Positions 51,566-61,406 of a stretch of DNA of 64,000 nucleotides are shown here, piece by piece. The stretch's first letter is position 1. Every line of letters starts with the position of its first letter. The translations under genes were made by a program, and so were the position numbers. Below the pieces are notes generated by a model. The model ran no database searches, was not told the DNA's origin, and was given only the letters and a program-made list of their open reading frames with translations. This DNA is from Holdemanella sp. MSK.7.32 (GTDB lineage: Bacteria > Bacillota_I > Bacilli_A > Erysipelotrichales > Erysipelotrichaceae). The stretch lies in NCBI RefSeq assembly GCF_024460475.1, contig NZ_JANFYN010000006.1, positions 1 to 64,000 on the forward strand. Direction: 5' to 3'.

Positions 51566-52463
51566 AGTCGTCTGATTTAGATAAATCAGGTCTAGAAACT
51601 AGATATTCAGGATTGTTTGCCTTTAAATTATTGAATACATCTTGATCGTGTACTTCAAAATTATATTTCTTTAAATAATAAACAAGACAAGCTTTTGTGA
51701 CATCATCATCACTGCTCAATGTTGTATATACATCATCTTTAATGTCTTTGTATGTATTGGATACTAATACGGCAACATATGCATATGTTGTTCCACTGCT
51801 TTCGTTTGTGAAGACTTCGTCAATGACTCCAGCTTTTTTTGTCTTTGACAATGTATTGATCAAACGAGTTGATAAATCCGTAGTCTTTGTCGTTATCAAT
51901 GTTTCTTTTCCAGAATATTTTGCAGAATCAACCATGTATTGTTGAGCTACTTCTTCTGGATCTGTTCCACTCTTTAATGCTTTCAAAGCTTTTTTAGCAG
52001 TTGCCTTATTCTCACATTGAATGATACGAGCTTTACTTGGTTTATATGTTTTTTGGACGTCTTTCTTTGCGTCTGTGAAGTATTTTTCGGTTAATTCACT
52101 TGCTTGTAAACTTGGGATTAGAACTTTATTCATATATTGTTTACTATTTTTGTAGCCCAATGATTGAATTTGTTCATTAAAGTTTTCCATGTTTTCTTTG
52201 TAGTTGTTAACTTGTTCTTGTGCTTTTTCCTTCATTTCCTTTGTAACTTTGACTTCTTGTTTGTAGATAGCCTGTTTTACAAGTTCCATTGTAAGATCTG
52301 TACCAGTTGATACTTTCAATAATTCATATTCATCACCCTTAGTGTATTTTGTATCACCAATAGTCATGATTGTTTCATCTTTATCCTTGATGGTTGCGGT
52401 AGCTCCAGAGCATCCTGTCAACATCATGGTAGCACATACGAATAATATAGGTGTCTTTTTCAT
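51564..52463 (-). CDS. PrsA-like foldase lipoprotein
   Basis: A 299-residue lipoprotein. The signal peptide ends in the lipobox MLTGCS, so it is anchored at Cys about 18. A SurA_N-like region and degenerate peptidyl-prolyl isomerase region (about 135-230) follow. It is downstream of, and overlaps by one base, a related membrane-anchored foldase. PrsA-type proteins help secreted proteins fold outside the membrane. Confidence 0.75.
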   Translation of the reverse strand: MKKTPILFVCATMMLTGCSGATATIKDKDETIMTIGDTKYTKGDEYELLKVSTGTDLTMELVKQAIYKQEVKVTKEMKEKAQEQVNNYKENMENFNEQIQSLGYKNSKQYMNKVLIPSLQASELTEKYFTDAKKDVQKTYKPSKARIIQCENKATAKKALKALKSGTDPEEVAQQYMVDSAKYSGKETLITTKTTDLSTRLINTLSKTKKAGVIDEVFTNESSGTTYAYVAVLVSNTYKDIKDDVYTTLSSDDDVTKACLVYYLKKYNFEVHDQDVFNNLKANNPEYLVSRPDLSKSDD

Positions 52464-53488
52464 TATTGATCACCTCCATAAGTTGTTTTTACATAGCTGT
52501 CGAATTTTTTCTTTGTATCTTTATCGTTGAATTTAATATCTAATTTTTTTGCATACGAATCTAAAATCTTGTATGAAAGAGAAGAATCACTGTTTAAGAT
52601 GGCATACAATGCTTGGTTTGAAACAGTGTCACTTTTTGCGTTAAAAATCTTCTTTGAATTTGTTTCTTTTACATATACCTTATATAAGCTTGTTCCACTT
52701 GAACTTGTAACTGTGATCCAGTCACTTGTTTCACCTTTTTTAAGGCCGATTGCAGCTGTTACAACATCAGCAGGAACCGTTGATGTTGAACTTGAATCCG
52801 AACTTGTTGAGTTTGAATCTACATATCCTGCAAATCCATTTTTATTAGCGGTATTTGAATCTTCAGAGAAGGCTTTAGCGACATCCGCAAAGCTTTCTTT
52901 TTCTAAAGCCTTATCAATATTACTTTTCTTTTTAGCTTCTGTTTCTGTTAGATTATCGGCATCGCTAACATCCATCTTAATAATGGATACGGTTCTTGGA
53001 TTTTTTTCTTCCCAAGCCTTTTTCACTTCATCAAAATGTTTAGTGATATATTTTTTATTCATTTCTTTTTCTTTTACACTTGTTAAGCAATAATCATTAA
53101 GTTCTTCATAGGATGCATAACCATATTTAGCAAGTTCTGTTGTTAGTGTAGATTCATAGTCATCACTTTGACTAGATGCGTTAGATTTAATATTAGACTC
53201 TAATGTGCTTGCCTGTTTCTTTAAATCTTTTGTAGTTTTGATAGATTGATCGATAACGGCATTTTTATACATATTGTAGATAGTAGAGCCATCATAAGGT
53301 GTGGATTCATCATATAAATCATCAGCGGTAATGTCATCCTTATTAATGGAAGCAACAACTTGTTCATTGTTGGTTGTTTTTGCGGAAACATTATCTTTAT
53401 TGGTGTCGTAGATGAAGTAGCCAATAAAACCAATAATGATGATGGCAATAAGTACGACAAACCAGTTATTTCGTAAAATATCAGTCAT
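52463..53488 (-). CDS. Membrane-anchored SurA/PrsA-like peptidyl-prolyl isomerase
   Basis: A 341-residue protein with a single N-terminal transmembrane helix (about 9-27, WFVVLIAIIIIGFIGYFIY) and an extracytoplasmic foldase region: SurA_N-like helices, then a parvulin-type stretch (ALEKESFADVAKAFSEDSNTANKNG) interrupted by a serine-rich loop. AGGAGG precedes the ATG at 53488. It is in an operon with the lipoprotein foldase. Confidence 0.75.
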   Translation of the reverse strand: MTDILRNNWFVVLIAIIIIGFIGYFIYDTNKDNVSAKTTNNEQVVASINKDDITADDLYDESTPYDGSTIYNMYKNAVIDQSIKTTKDLKKQASTLESNIKSNASSQSDDYESTLTTELAKYGYASYEELNDYCLTSVKEKEMNKKYITKHFDEVKKAWEEKNPRTVSIIKMDVSDADNLTETEAKKKSNIDKALEKESFADVAKAFSEDSNTANKNGFAGYVDSNSTSSDSSSTSTVPADVVTAAIGLKKGETSDWITVTSSSGTSLYKVYVKETNSKKIFNAKSDTVSNQALYAILNSDSSLSYKILDSYAKKLDIKFNDKDTKKKFDSYVKTTYGGDQ

Positions 53489-53566
53489 AATTAACCTCCT
53501 TGAGAATGTCTTTTCAATTATACGAGATATCTTTTTAAATTGCAATGAAGGCTCGAGATGTATTAA

Positions 53567-53595
53567 TTGAGATTTTAATAATTATTTGGTATTAT
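53567..53595 (+). promoter_or_regulatory. Promoter of the suf operon
   Basis: TTGAGA (53567-53572), 17-bp spacer, TATTAT (53590-53595), 25 bp before the sufC ATG. No clear IscR-type operator was noticed. Confidence 0.7.
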
Positions 53596-53620
53596 ATTGC
53601 AGTGAAAAGAGGTAGAAGGT

Positions 53621-54436
53621 ATGGCAGATTTGGTCATTAAGGATCTTCATGTATCCGTGGAGAATAAAGAAATTTTAAAAGGGTTGAGCTTAACTGTAAA
53701 ATCAGGTGAGCGTCATGCCCTAATGGGACCTAATGGAAATGGTAAGTCTACATTGCTTGCAGCCATTATGGGTAATCCAAAATATACAGTTACATCTGGT
53801 TCAATCACATTAGATGGAAAAGATGTACTAAAAATGTCAGTCGATGAAAGAAGTAAGGCAGGACTTTTCTTGGGTATGCAATATCCTAGTGTTGTTTCTG
53901 GTGTTACAAACTCTGACTTTTTAAGAAGCGCAATCAATGCACGTTTAGAAAAACCAATCTCATTATTTAAATTTATCAAAGAAATGGATAAAGCGATTGA
54001 ACAATTAGAAATGAAACCAGACTTGGCTCATCGTTTCTTAAATGATGGCTTTAGTGGTGGTGAAAAGAAACGTAATGAAATCGTTCAAATGATGATGTTA
54101 AAACCAGCCATTGCGATGTTGGATGAAATTGACTCTGGACTTGATGTCGATGCATTGCGTATTGTTTCGGATGCCATCAACCAATGTCAGCAACAAACAG
54201 ATCTTGGTTTATTGATCGTATCTCACTATGCACGTTTCTATGAATATTTACAGCCAACACATGCTCACGTATTAATGGATGGACAAATTGTTGTATCTGG
54301 TGATGCTAGTTTAGTTGAAAAAGTTGACCAGGATGGATATGAATGGATTGAAAAAGAGTACCACGTAACCGCAAATAAAGAAGAAGATAAACAACCTATT
54401 TCTTTAGGTTCTTGTGGAGCTAAAAAATATGCTTAA
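53621..54436 (+). CDS. sufC: Fe-S cluster assembly ATPase SufC
   Basis: A 271-residue ABC-type ATPase of the SufBCD scaffold: Walker A GPNGNGKST, signature FSGGEKKRNEI, Walker B AMLDEIDSGLDVDA, H-loop SHYARF. First gene of the sufC-D-S-U-B operon. AGAAGGT precedes the ATG. SufC drives scaffold remodelling for iron-sulfur cluster assembly. Confidence 0.95.
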   Translation: MADLVIKDLHVSVENKEILKGLSLTVKSGERHALMGPNGNGKSTLLAAIMGNPKYTVTSGSITLDGKDVLKMSVDERSKAGLFLGMQYPSVVSGVTNSDFLRSAINARLEKPISLFKFIKEMDKAIEQLEMKPDLAHRFLNDGFSGGEKKRNEIVQMMMLKPAIAMLDEIDSGLDVDALRIVSDAINQCQQQTDLGLLIVSHYARFYEYLQPTHAHVLMDGQIVVSGDASLVEKVDQDGYEWIEKEYHVTANKEEDKQPISLGSCGAKKYA

Positions 54437-55202
54437 TCGCAAGGAAGTTCACAATAGCGAAACTTTAAACATTCAAATTGATTCTCATGATCAAAAATCA
54501 TATTTAATTGAATTGAGTAAAGATTGTACAAAATTTGATTTGAATGTGGAGTGTTTAGAAAATTCTTTTTCAAAATTCTTTATTTTAAACCATGCTGAAA
54601 GTGCGTGCGAATTAAACATTAATATGGTACTTAAACAAGATGCCAACTGCCAAATGGGTGTCTTGGATCTAGAAAAAAGCCCATTGAAATGGAATCACTA
54701 TGTGGATCTAAAAGAGCAGGGGGCTGAATATGAAATTTTAAGTGGTCAATTATGTCAGGAACACATCGAAAAAGTATGTGATATGGAAGTAAGACATAAT
54801 GCGCCTCATACAAATGGTCAAATGAAAAACTTTGCCGTTTTATTTGATTATGGACAATATCAAATGGTTGCCAATGGAAATATCAAAAAAGGATGTTTCG
54901 ATGCTCAGTCTCATCAGGCAACGCGTGTATTAACTTTGGGCCAGGGACATAAGACAAAAGTTATTCCACTATTATTAATTGATGAAAATGATGTAAAGGC
55001 AAGCCACGCTCTAACAATTGGGCAGCCAGATGCTGATCAGCTATATTATCTACAGTCTCGTGGATTGAGCACAAAACAAGCTGTTGGATTGTTAAGTGTT
55101 GGTTATTTCTTGCCAGTTATTGATTTAGTAGAAGATGAAGAATTGAAAGATAGTCTTCGTCAAGAAATGGAAAGTAAGGTTGGATTATATGGACATCAGT
55201 AA
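54429..55202 (+). CDS. sufD: SufD-like Fe-S scaffold subunit (short form)
   Basis: A 257-residue member of the SufB/SufD family, much shorter than the usual 400 or so residues because the N-terminal part is missing; the C-terminal beta-helix core (NGQMKNFAVLFDYGQYQMVANGNIKKGC..., SHALTIGQPDADQLYYLQSRGLSTKQAVGLLSVGY) is intact. The ATG at 54429 overlaps sufC by 8 bp and the GTG at 54414 is less likely. It overlaps sufS. Short SufD forms are common in related Firmicutes. Confidence 0.85.
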   Translation: MLNRKEVHNSETLNIQIDSHDQKSYLIELSKDCTKFDLNVECLENSFSKFFILNHAESACELNINMVLKQDANCQMGVLDLEKSPLKWNHYVDLKEQGAEYEILSGQLCQEHIEKVCDMEVRHNAPHTNGQMKNFAVLFDYGQYQMVANGNIKKGCFDAQSHQATRVLTLGQGHKTKVIPLLLIDENDVKASHALTIGQPDADQLYYLQSRGLSTKQAVGLLSVGYFLPVIDLVEDEELKDSLRQEMESKVGLYGHQ

Positions 55203-56430
55203 AATTCGTAAAGATTTTCCGATTTTAACGCGTAAGATGTCTGATAAACCTCTAGTGTATTTAGATAATGGGGCTACGACATTAAAGCCTCAACCCGTGA
55301 TTGATGCCGTAGTGAATTATTATACATACCTTGGTGCTAATGCTCACCGTGGTGATTATGAAATGAGTGCACAGGTCGATGCGGCTTTTGAAGGGGCTCG
55401 TGTTCGTACTCAAAAATTCTTAAATGCGAAACACAAAGAAGAAATCGTATTTACTTCAGGTTCGAGTGAAGGCTTGAACCTTGTAGCTATGATGGTTACA
55501 GAACAGCTTTTACATGAAGGTGATGTCATTTTAAGTGACGAAAGTGAACATGCCTCAAGTATCTTGCCTTGGATGCAGGCGGGAAAGAAAAAAGGAACTA
55601 AAATCGATTACATTCCTTTGGATGAAGAGGGTAAGATCACAGTTGAAAACTTTAAAAGTGTCTTAACTGATCAAGTTAAAGTTGTTGCGATAGCAATGGT
55701 TTCTAATGTTTTGGGTTTTGTGGCTCCCGTTAAGGAAATCGCCAAGATCTGTCATGAACGAGGCATTTTGTTAGTGATTGATGGAGCGCAGAGTACTCCT
55801 CATTTAAATATTGATGTGCAGGATTTAGATTGTGATTTCTATGCGTTCAGTGCTCACAAGATGTGTGGTCCTACAGGCGTAGGTGCTTTATATGGCAAGA
55901 AAAAATGGTTGGATCAGCTAGAACCAATTTTTTATGGTGGCGAAAGTAATGCGCGCTTCGACAAGTCTTGTTCATTAACTTTAAAGGAAACACCATTAAA
56001 GTTTGAATCGGGAACACAACCAATTGAGGGTGTAATTGGTATGGCAGCTGCCATGGATTATTTGGATGCGATTGGAAAAGAGAATATTCATGCGCATGAA
56101 GTAGAATTAAAGGAATATTTCTTAAAAAAAGCCAAAGCTTTAGGGAATATTGTTGTATACAACGAAAATGCGAAGAGTGGAATTGTGACATTTAATGTGA
56201 AGGATAAAGATCAAATGATTTTTGCACAAGATGTCGCTAGCTATTTAAATACATTTGGTATTGCCGTTCGTTCAGGACAGCATTGTGCTAAATTACTTCC
56301 GGAAGTGTTGAAGACTCCGGGTACTTGTCGTGCAAGTTTCTATTTGTACAACACAAAAGAAGAAGTCGATCAATTGATTGATGCTTTGAAGAATGCGACA
56401 GTGGAAAACTGTGTCAGCATTTTCTTTTAG
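55189..56430 (+). CDS. sufS: Cysteine desulfurase SufS
   Basis: A 413-residue PLP enzyme supplying sulfur. YLDNGATTLKP, SSEGLNLVA, the PLP lysine in FSAHKMCGPTG, and the active-site cysteine in RSGQHCAKLL near the C-terminus are all present. AAGG precedes the ATG at 55189, inside the sufD end. It precedes sufU, its sulfur acceptor. Confidence 0.95.
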   Translation: MDISKIRKDFPILTRKMSDKPLVYLDNGATTLKPQPVIDAVVNYYTYLGANAHRGDYEMSAQVDAAFEGARVRTQKFLNAKHKEEIVFTSGSSEGLNLVAMMVTEQLLHEGDVILSDESEHASSILPWMQAGKKKGTKIDYIPLDEEGKITVENFKSVLTDQVKVVAIAMVSNVLGFVAPVKEIAKICHERGILLVIDGAQSTPHLNIDVQDLDCDFYAFSAHKMCGPTGVGALYGKKKWLDQLEPIFYGGESNARFDKSCSLTLKETPLKFESGTQPIEGVIGMAAAMDYLDAIGKENIHAHEVELKEYFLKKAKALGNIVVYNENAKSGIVTFNVKDKDQMIFAQDVASYLNTFGIAVRSGQHCAKLLPEVLKTPGTCRASFYLYNTKEEVDQLIDALKNATVENCVSIFF

Positions 56431-56445
56431 GAAGGAAGCTTAATT

Positions 56446-56892
56446 ATGTCAAATATTGATCCAATGTTGATGCGCCAGATTATTATGGATCATTATGACT
56501 ATCCTCGTAATAAAGAATTGACAAAAGACAATGGTTACATGTCACGTCATATGGCGAGTGATTCTTGTATTGATGATATTACGGTGCAGACAAAAATTTC
56601 AGATGGAAAAATTGATGATATTCGTTTTGATGGGGTTGCCTGTACGATTTCAACAGCTTCGACTTCAATTATGTCTGAACTATTAAAAGGAAAGACGACA
56701 CAAGAAGCAAAAGAAATTATGGACAATTATTTCAAAATGATTGATCAAAAAGAATATGATGAAGATGTTTTAGATGAGGCCATAGCGTTTCAAAATGTTG
56801 GAAAACAAGCCAATCGTATCAATTGTGCTACAATTGGATGGAAGGCTATGCGTGAAATGATTAAGGAAAGTGAGGATGGAAAAGATGAGTAA
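56446..56892 (+). CDS. sufU: Zinc-dependent sulfurtransferase SufU
   Basis: A 148-residue protein with the three conserved cysteines ([21 protein letters not shown]) and the ASTSIMSEL region. SufU accepts persulfide from SufS and passes it to SufBCD. GGAAGG precedes the ATG. Confidence 0.93.
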   Translation: MSNIDPMLMRQIIMDHYDYPRNKELTKDNGYMSRHMASDSCIDDITVQTKISDGKIDDIRFDGVACTISTASTSIMSELLKGKTTQEAKEIMDNYFKMIDQKEYDEDVLDEAIAFQNVGKQANRINCATIGWKAMREMIKESEDGKDE

Positions 56893-58288
56893 CGAAAAAG
56901 ATATCGCACTTTCTAGTGAATATGAATATGGTTTTCATGATAAAGATGTCAGTGTTTATAAAACCCAAAAGGGATTGAATGAAGAAACAGTTCGTACGAT
57001 CTCAAAAATCAAAAATGAGCCTGAATGGATGTTGCAGCTAAGACTGGATGCATATCATTCTTTTGAAAAGCAACAAAATCCAAATTGGGGTCCAGATTTA
57101 AGTGAAATCAACTTTGATGATTATACATACTACATCAAACCAAGTGATAAACAGGAAAAGTCATGGGATGAAGTTCCAGATACGATTCGTAATACGTTTG
57201 ATAAGCTAGGAATTCCGGAAGCGGAACAAAAATTCTTAGCCGGTGTATCTACGCAATATGAGAGTGAAGTTGTATATCACAATATGTTAGAGGAAGTGGA
57301 AGAGAAGGGTGTTATCTTCTTGGATACGGATTCTGCATTAAAGGCATGTCCAGATTTATTAAAGAAATATTTTGGTAAACTTGTTCCTTATACAGACAAT
57401 AAATATGCAGCTTTAAATACGGCTGTATGGTCAGGTGGATCCTTTATTTATGTACCAAAGGGTGTGAAGTTGGAAAAACCACTTCAATCCTATTTCCGTA
57501 TCAACTCCATGCAGATGGGACAGTTTGAAAGAACGTTGATCATTGTAGATGAGGGTGCCGATGTACATTATGTAGAAGGATGTACGGCACCAACGTATTC
57601 AAAGGATTCTTTACATGCGGCAGTTGTAGAAATTTATGTACATAAAAATGCGAAGTGTCGTTATTCAACGGTACAAAACTGGTCAAGCAATATCTTGAAC
57701 TTAGTGACTAAGCGTGCAAAAGTATTTGAAAATGGACACATGGAATGGATTGATGGAAACGTGGGTTCCCATGTAAATATGAAGTATCCAGCTTGTATTT
57801 TAGCTGAGCCATACGCAAAGGGAACAACGATTTCGATTGCGGTAGCCGGTGAAAACCAGATTCAGGATGCAGGAAGTAAAATGATTCATTTAGCTCCTCA
57901 TACTTCGAGTACAATTATTTCTAAATCCATTGCACGTAATGGTGGTGAAGTAAACTATCGTGGTTGGGTAACACATTCTAAAAATGCAGCATATGCCAAG
58001 AGTAAAGTTGAATGTGATACTCTGATTTTAGATAAGAAATCACGTAGTGATACAGTTCCGATGAATGTATCTTATAATGATACGTCTCAAATTGAGCATG
58101 AGGCGACAGTTTCAAATATTAGTGAAGAACAATTGTTCTATTTAATGTCTCGTGGTTTAACTCGTTCTCAAGCTACGGAAATGATCGTTATGGGATTCTT
58201 AGAACCATTTACGCGTGAACTTCCAATGGAATATGCGGTTGAATTGAATCAAATGTTGAAACTGGATATGAGTGACAGCATTGGATAA
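56885..58288 (+). CDS. sufB: Fe-S cluster assembly scaffold SufB
   Basis: A 467-residue scaffold protein; full-length SufB with the beta-helix core and the conserved YVEGCTAP and GEVNYRG segments, ending in [16 protein letters not shown] and [18 protein letters not shown] precedes the ATG at 56885, which overlaps sufU by 8 bp. It overlaps the next gene by 17 bp. Confidence 0.95.
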   Translation: MSNEKDIALSSEYEYGFHDKDVSVYKTQKGLNEETVRTISKIKNEPEWMLQLRLDAYHSFEKQQNPNWGPDLSEINFDDYTYYIKPSDKQEKSWDEVPDTIRNTFDKLGIPEAEQKFLAGVSTQYESEVVYHNMLEEVEEKGVIFLDTDSALKACPDLLKKYFGKLVPYTDNKYAALNTAVWSGGSFIYVPKGVKLEKPLQSYFRINSMQMGQFERTLIIVDEGADVHYVEGCTAPTYSKDSLHAAVVEIYVHKNAKCRYSTVQNWSSNILNLVTKRAKVFENGHMEWIDGNVGSHVNMKYPACILAEPYAKGTTISIAVAGENQIQDAGSKMIHLAPHTSSTIISKSIARNGGEVNYRGWVTHSKNAAYAKSKVECDTLILDKKSRSDTVPMNVSYNDTSQIEHEATVSNISEEQLFYLMSRGLTRSQATEMIVMGFLEPFTRELPMEYAVELNQMLKLDMSDSIG

Positions 58289-58778
58289 GCGAAAGTTGTG
58301 CATTCAAAGGCGTAGTTCATTATCAAATTCAAAAAGATTTGAAAAGGAAAAGGCAATCACAAATTGTGTTTTGCCTTTTTTAAAAGGAAAAATAGGAACG
58401 TATATTCCAATTCGAAATGAAGTGGATGTATATGCAAAGTTTCATGATGAATTTGATTTATATATACCTAAGATGTTAGATGATACTACGATTGCCTTTT
58501 ATTCGGATCGAGAAGAAAAAAGTAAGGGTCCATTTTCGACAATTGAACCCATTGGGATGCATGAGGTAAAAAATTTAGATGTGATTTTAGTACCGGTCGT
58601 TGGATTCTTTGGAACGTATCGAATGGGGTATGGAAAAGGCTATTATGATCGGTATTTAAGTAAAAGTTCTGCATTGAAGATTGGGGTAGCATTTGATGTG
58701 CAGGAAATGGAATTTGATGTAAAACCAACCGATGTGAAGTTAGATATGATCATTACAGAATCGAGGATATTACGATGA
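58272..58778 (+). CDS. 5-formyltetrahydrofolate cyclo-ligase family protein
   Basis: A 168-residue ATP-dependent enzyme converting 5-formyl-THF to methenyl-THF. Hallmark [12 protein letters not shown] near residues 124-135, VPVVGF, and basic N-terminus [13 protein letters not shown]. Starts at GTG 58272 inside sufB and is therefore likely part of the suf operon. It overlaps the SGNH gene by 4 bp. Confidence 0.88.
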   Translation: MTALDKRKLCIQRRSSLSNSKRFEKEKAITNCVLPFLKGKIGTYIPIRNEVDVYAKFHDEFDLYIPKMLDDTTIAFYSDREEKSKGPFSTIEPIGMHEVKNLDVILVPVVGFFGTYRMGYGKGYYDRYLSKSSALKIGVAFDVQEMEFDVKPTDVKLDMIITESRILR

Positions 58779-59395
58779 AGATATTATTTTTTGGGGATAG
58801 TAATACGTGGGGCTATGATGCCAAAGATGCGTCTAGACAACCAAATCGTTTTACGCAGCTTGTTAAAAAGGCATTTAGTGAACATGAAATTATTGAGGAA
58901 GGCTTATGTGGTCGAACATTGTGCTTGGATGATCCGTATGATGCGGATCGTAATGGAGCTAAAATGATTTCGATGGTTTTAAAAACGCATGCTCCCATTG
59001 ATGTTGTGTTTATTATGTTGGGAACGAATGATGCGAAGCGTCAATTTTCAACGAATTCCATTTCTTTAGAGAAGGGGATTCGTACTTTGATGTATAGAGC
59101 TTTAAATCCGGAAAACTATCGTGATGGATCTAAACTACCTAAATTTTTTGTGGTGTGTCCACCTAAAATGAATGTGGATGGCTTAAAGAATGAAAGAACA
59201 GCTAGTAATTTTGGTCAAGCTGGATTTGATATTTTAGTAAATACAAAGCCATACTTAGAAAAAGGTTGTTCTGGTTTGAATGTAGAAGTGATTGATACGA
59301 GTGCTGTAGCTGGAAGTTTGGATGGAATCCATATGGATGAGAAGGGTCATAAACTTGTGGCGGATGCCTTGATATCTATAATTAAAGAATTATAA
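58775..59395 (+). CDS. SGNH/GDSL-type hydrolase
   Basis: A 206-residue esterase. Nucleophile in FFGDSNTWGY, Gly block EEGLCGRT, GTND and DGIHMDEKGH give the four conserved blocks. No signal peptide, so cytosolic; similar proteins are acyl-CoA or arylesterase-like. It overlaps the cycloligase gene by 4 bp (ATGA). Confidence 0.88.
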   Translation: MKILFFGDSNTWGYDAKDASRQPNRFTQLVKKAFSEHEIIEEGLCGRTLCLDDPYDADRNGAKMISMVLKTHAPIDVVFIMLGTNDAKRQFSTNSISLEKGIRTLMYRALNPENYRDGSKLPKFFVVCPPKMNVDGLKNERTASNFGQAGFDILVNTKPYLEKGCSGLNVEVIDTSAVAGSLDGIHMDEKGHKLVADALISIIKEL

Positions 59396-59410
59396 GAAGG
59401 GAGATCATCA

Positions 59411-60454
59411 ATGAGTGCTTATACAAATGGTTTAGCGTTCTGGAAGCATTTTGAAGAAAAACAGGGTGCAATTATTAATTGTTTAAAGGCCGAACAATAT
59501 GAAGAATTAAACGAATTGATTCAAGAATTGGATGAAGAGGTAATGGAAATTAGTGGTGCCCATTTCTTTGTCGAAAGCTTTTATGATTCTTTTGAGATGA
59601 CCTTTGACACAGGTCCAAATAAGACAACGCAATATTTGTGTCAGATGCTTTGTGACATTGCACCTAAGAGTGTGAAACAAAACTGGATCATGAATGCGAC
59701 TTTACCGCCTATGTCGCAAAAGGCGATTCAGGCCATGGTTCAAATCAAAAATGAGGAATATACTTTAGCAGATTTTCATGTATTCTATCAAATTGAAAAT
59801 GATATGTTGGATTGTAAAGTATATTGTCCTGGATTTAATTTGATTGGTAATCCGGAAAATAAAAAAGAAATGAGTATGTATCTTATGGAGCTTGCGATTG
59901 GCCAGCTTGCGTATGAAGCATATATTTGTCGTGTTGATTTTATCGATACGCCAGACTCAGATATGAAGTTCTGTCAAATGATTGATTTTTATGAAGTGAT
60001 TATGGCTCTTGTTGAGAAGAATCATTGGAAAGTATATGATAAGCCAATTGATATTTATTCGGTATATCAGCCAATTCAGGATTTTGCGCACGATGCCTTA
60101 AGAAAAGATATGAAGCTTATTTTTACTACGCATCCTTTATTGGTGGAACAAACGATTGAGGAAAAGGAAGAAGTGCTTGCAGATCTATCGAGTAAAGATG
60201 GTGAGTTTGGCTATGTGTATTATTCGAATCCTTTCCATAATAAAGAAGATGCTTTGTATCGCCAGAAATTATCGAAACAATTGGATGAAACTATTTCTAA
60301 GGTGCATGCAGGTAAAGTGGTTGGGGGAGCTATTGGTAAGAGCTTTTCCTATATTGACTGGATTGTGTATGATAAAGATGTATTTATGAAGGTATTTAAC
60401 CAATTAAAAAAACAGCTCGATGCGAGTGTCGAACTGTATTATCAAAAATTTTAA
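59411..60454 (+). CDS. Conserved-looking soluble protein of unknown function
   Basis: A 347-residue soluble protein. Helical N-terminus (KQGAIINCLKAEQYEELNELIQELDEEV), a central mixed region with aromatic residues and a C-terminal stretch GGAIGKSFSYIDWIVYDKDVFMKVF. No family recognised and no membrane segment. GGGAG precedes the ATG, 15 bp after the SGNH gene, so it is probably the last gene of that operon. It overlaps the convergent HD gene by 4 bp. Confidence 0.6.
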   Translation: MSAYTNGLAFWKHFEEKQGAIINCLKAEQYEELNELIQELDEEVMEISGAHFFVESFYDSFEMTFDTGPNKTTQYLCQMLCDIAPKSVKQNWIMNATLPPMSQKAIQAMVQIKNEEYTLADFHVFYQIENDMLDCKVYCPGFNLIGNPENKKEMSMYLMELAIGQLAYEAYICRVDFIDTPDSDMKFCQMIDFYEVIMALVEKNHWKVYDKPIDIYSVYQPIQDFAHDALRKDMKLIFTTHPLLVEQTIEEKEEVLADLSSKDGEFGYVYYSNPFHNKEDALYRQKLSKQLDETISKVHAGKVVGGAIGKSFSYIDWIVYDKDVFMKVFNQLKKQLDASVELYYQKF

Positions 60455-60921
60455 TGACTTTGAATATCAGCGCAGGCGTTAAGCAGGCGCTGTCTTTTCA
60501 TTCCAGTGATTTCTTTTTCGGGATTTTCTAAGAAACGAGCTAATACGTCAGCGTCTTTTAAGGCTTCACAAAGTGGTGAGTCAAAAGATTCTTTTTTGGA
60601 ATGTTGACGAATCGCATAAGTAATATCATCTATTTCTGTAGTTTTAAATAAGCCACTTTCTTTTAAGTACTTATAGGCGTGAAGACTTGATAATTTGGCA
60701 TGTTGAGAATGTGGGCAGTTGTCAATAAATTGAGCGTAGTCATGAAATAGAGCAGCTACTTTAGCTCGTTCTAGATTTGTGCCTCTTGCCATGGCAATAA
60801 ATGTAATGGAAAGGTCCACACTCGCAGTATGGGTAAGGGCGGCTACTTTTAAATCTTCATTATAAATTTTGGCATATTGAGAATATACATATTCTTTTAC
60901 TTTTTCATATCGCTCTAACAT
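60451..60921 (-). CDS. HD-domain phosphohydrolase
   Basis: A 156-residue HD-superfamily protein. Motif HTASVD, the paired HD in AALFHDYAQFID and a later Asp (ALKDADVLA) fit the metal-binding core; it resembles YqeK/YedJ-type proteins that hydrolyse nucleotides. AGAGGG precedes the ATG at 60921. It is immediately downstream of the cold-shock gene's terminator. Confidence 0.75.
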   Translation of the reverse strand: MLERYEKVKEYVYSQYAKIYNEDLKVAALTHTASVDLSITFIAMARGTNLERAKVAALFHDYAQFIDNCPHSQHAKLSSLHAYKYLKESGLFKTTEIDDITYAIRQHSKKESFDSPLCEALKDADVLARFLENPEKEITGMKRQRLLNACADIQSH

Positions 60922-60939
60922 AAAATCCCTCTCTTTCAT

Positions 60940-60963
60940 GAAAAAAGCGCACAATGTGCGCTT
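60940..60963 (-). terminator. Terminator of the cold-shock gene
   Basis: AAGCGCACA and TGTGCGCTT form a 9-bp perfect stem with a 1-nt apex, followed by T on the minus strand. Confidence 0.85.
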
Positions 60964-60978
60964 GATTCGAACAAATTT

Positions 60979-61191
60979 CTACGCAGCTGTATCTACAACT
61001 GTGACATTGTTAGCCTGTTGTCCACGATCGCTTTCAACAACGTCATAAGTAACAGTTTGTCCTTCTTCTAAAGTTTTAAATCCTTCAGAATTAATTGATG
61101 AATAGTGTACGAATACATCTTTTCCATCTTCACTGGTAATGAATCCATAACCCTTTTCAGCGTTAAACCATTTTACTTTACCTGTGCTCAT
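60979..61191 (-). CDS. Cold-shock protein (CspA family)
   Basis: A 70-residue RNA-binding protein with RNP1 KGYGFI and RNP2 VFVHYSSI. Starts [21 protein letters not shown] precedes the ATG at 61191. A promoter (61331-61303, minus) gives a 5' leader of about 105 nt, as expected for thermosensing csp mRNAs. Confidence 0.95.
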   Translation of the reverse strand: MSTGKVKWFNAEKGYGFITSEDGKDVFVHYSSINSEGFKTLEEGQTVTYDVVESDRGQQANNVTVVDTAA

Positions 61192-61302
61192 GCCTATACC
61201 TCCTGGACTAAGCCAATATCCTTTGACCGTTAAAATAGAAAGTATTTGCATACAATAGCATTTATCACAATCAGAATATGAGTCTAATCCTTAACTGCTT
61301 TC

Positions 61303-61331
61303 ATTTTAGCATTTTCTAACAACATTGTCAT
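61303..61331 (-). promoter_or_regulatory. Promoter of the cold-shock gene
   Basis: ATGACA (61331-61326), 17-bp spacer, TAAAAT (61308-61303) on the minus strand. Confidence 0.6.
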
Positions 61332-61406
61332 TAAAAAAACCATTTTTATATAGTTATTATGTTATATTTTGATTATAATGAATATATAAAGGAGGGCATT
61401 TATTTT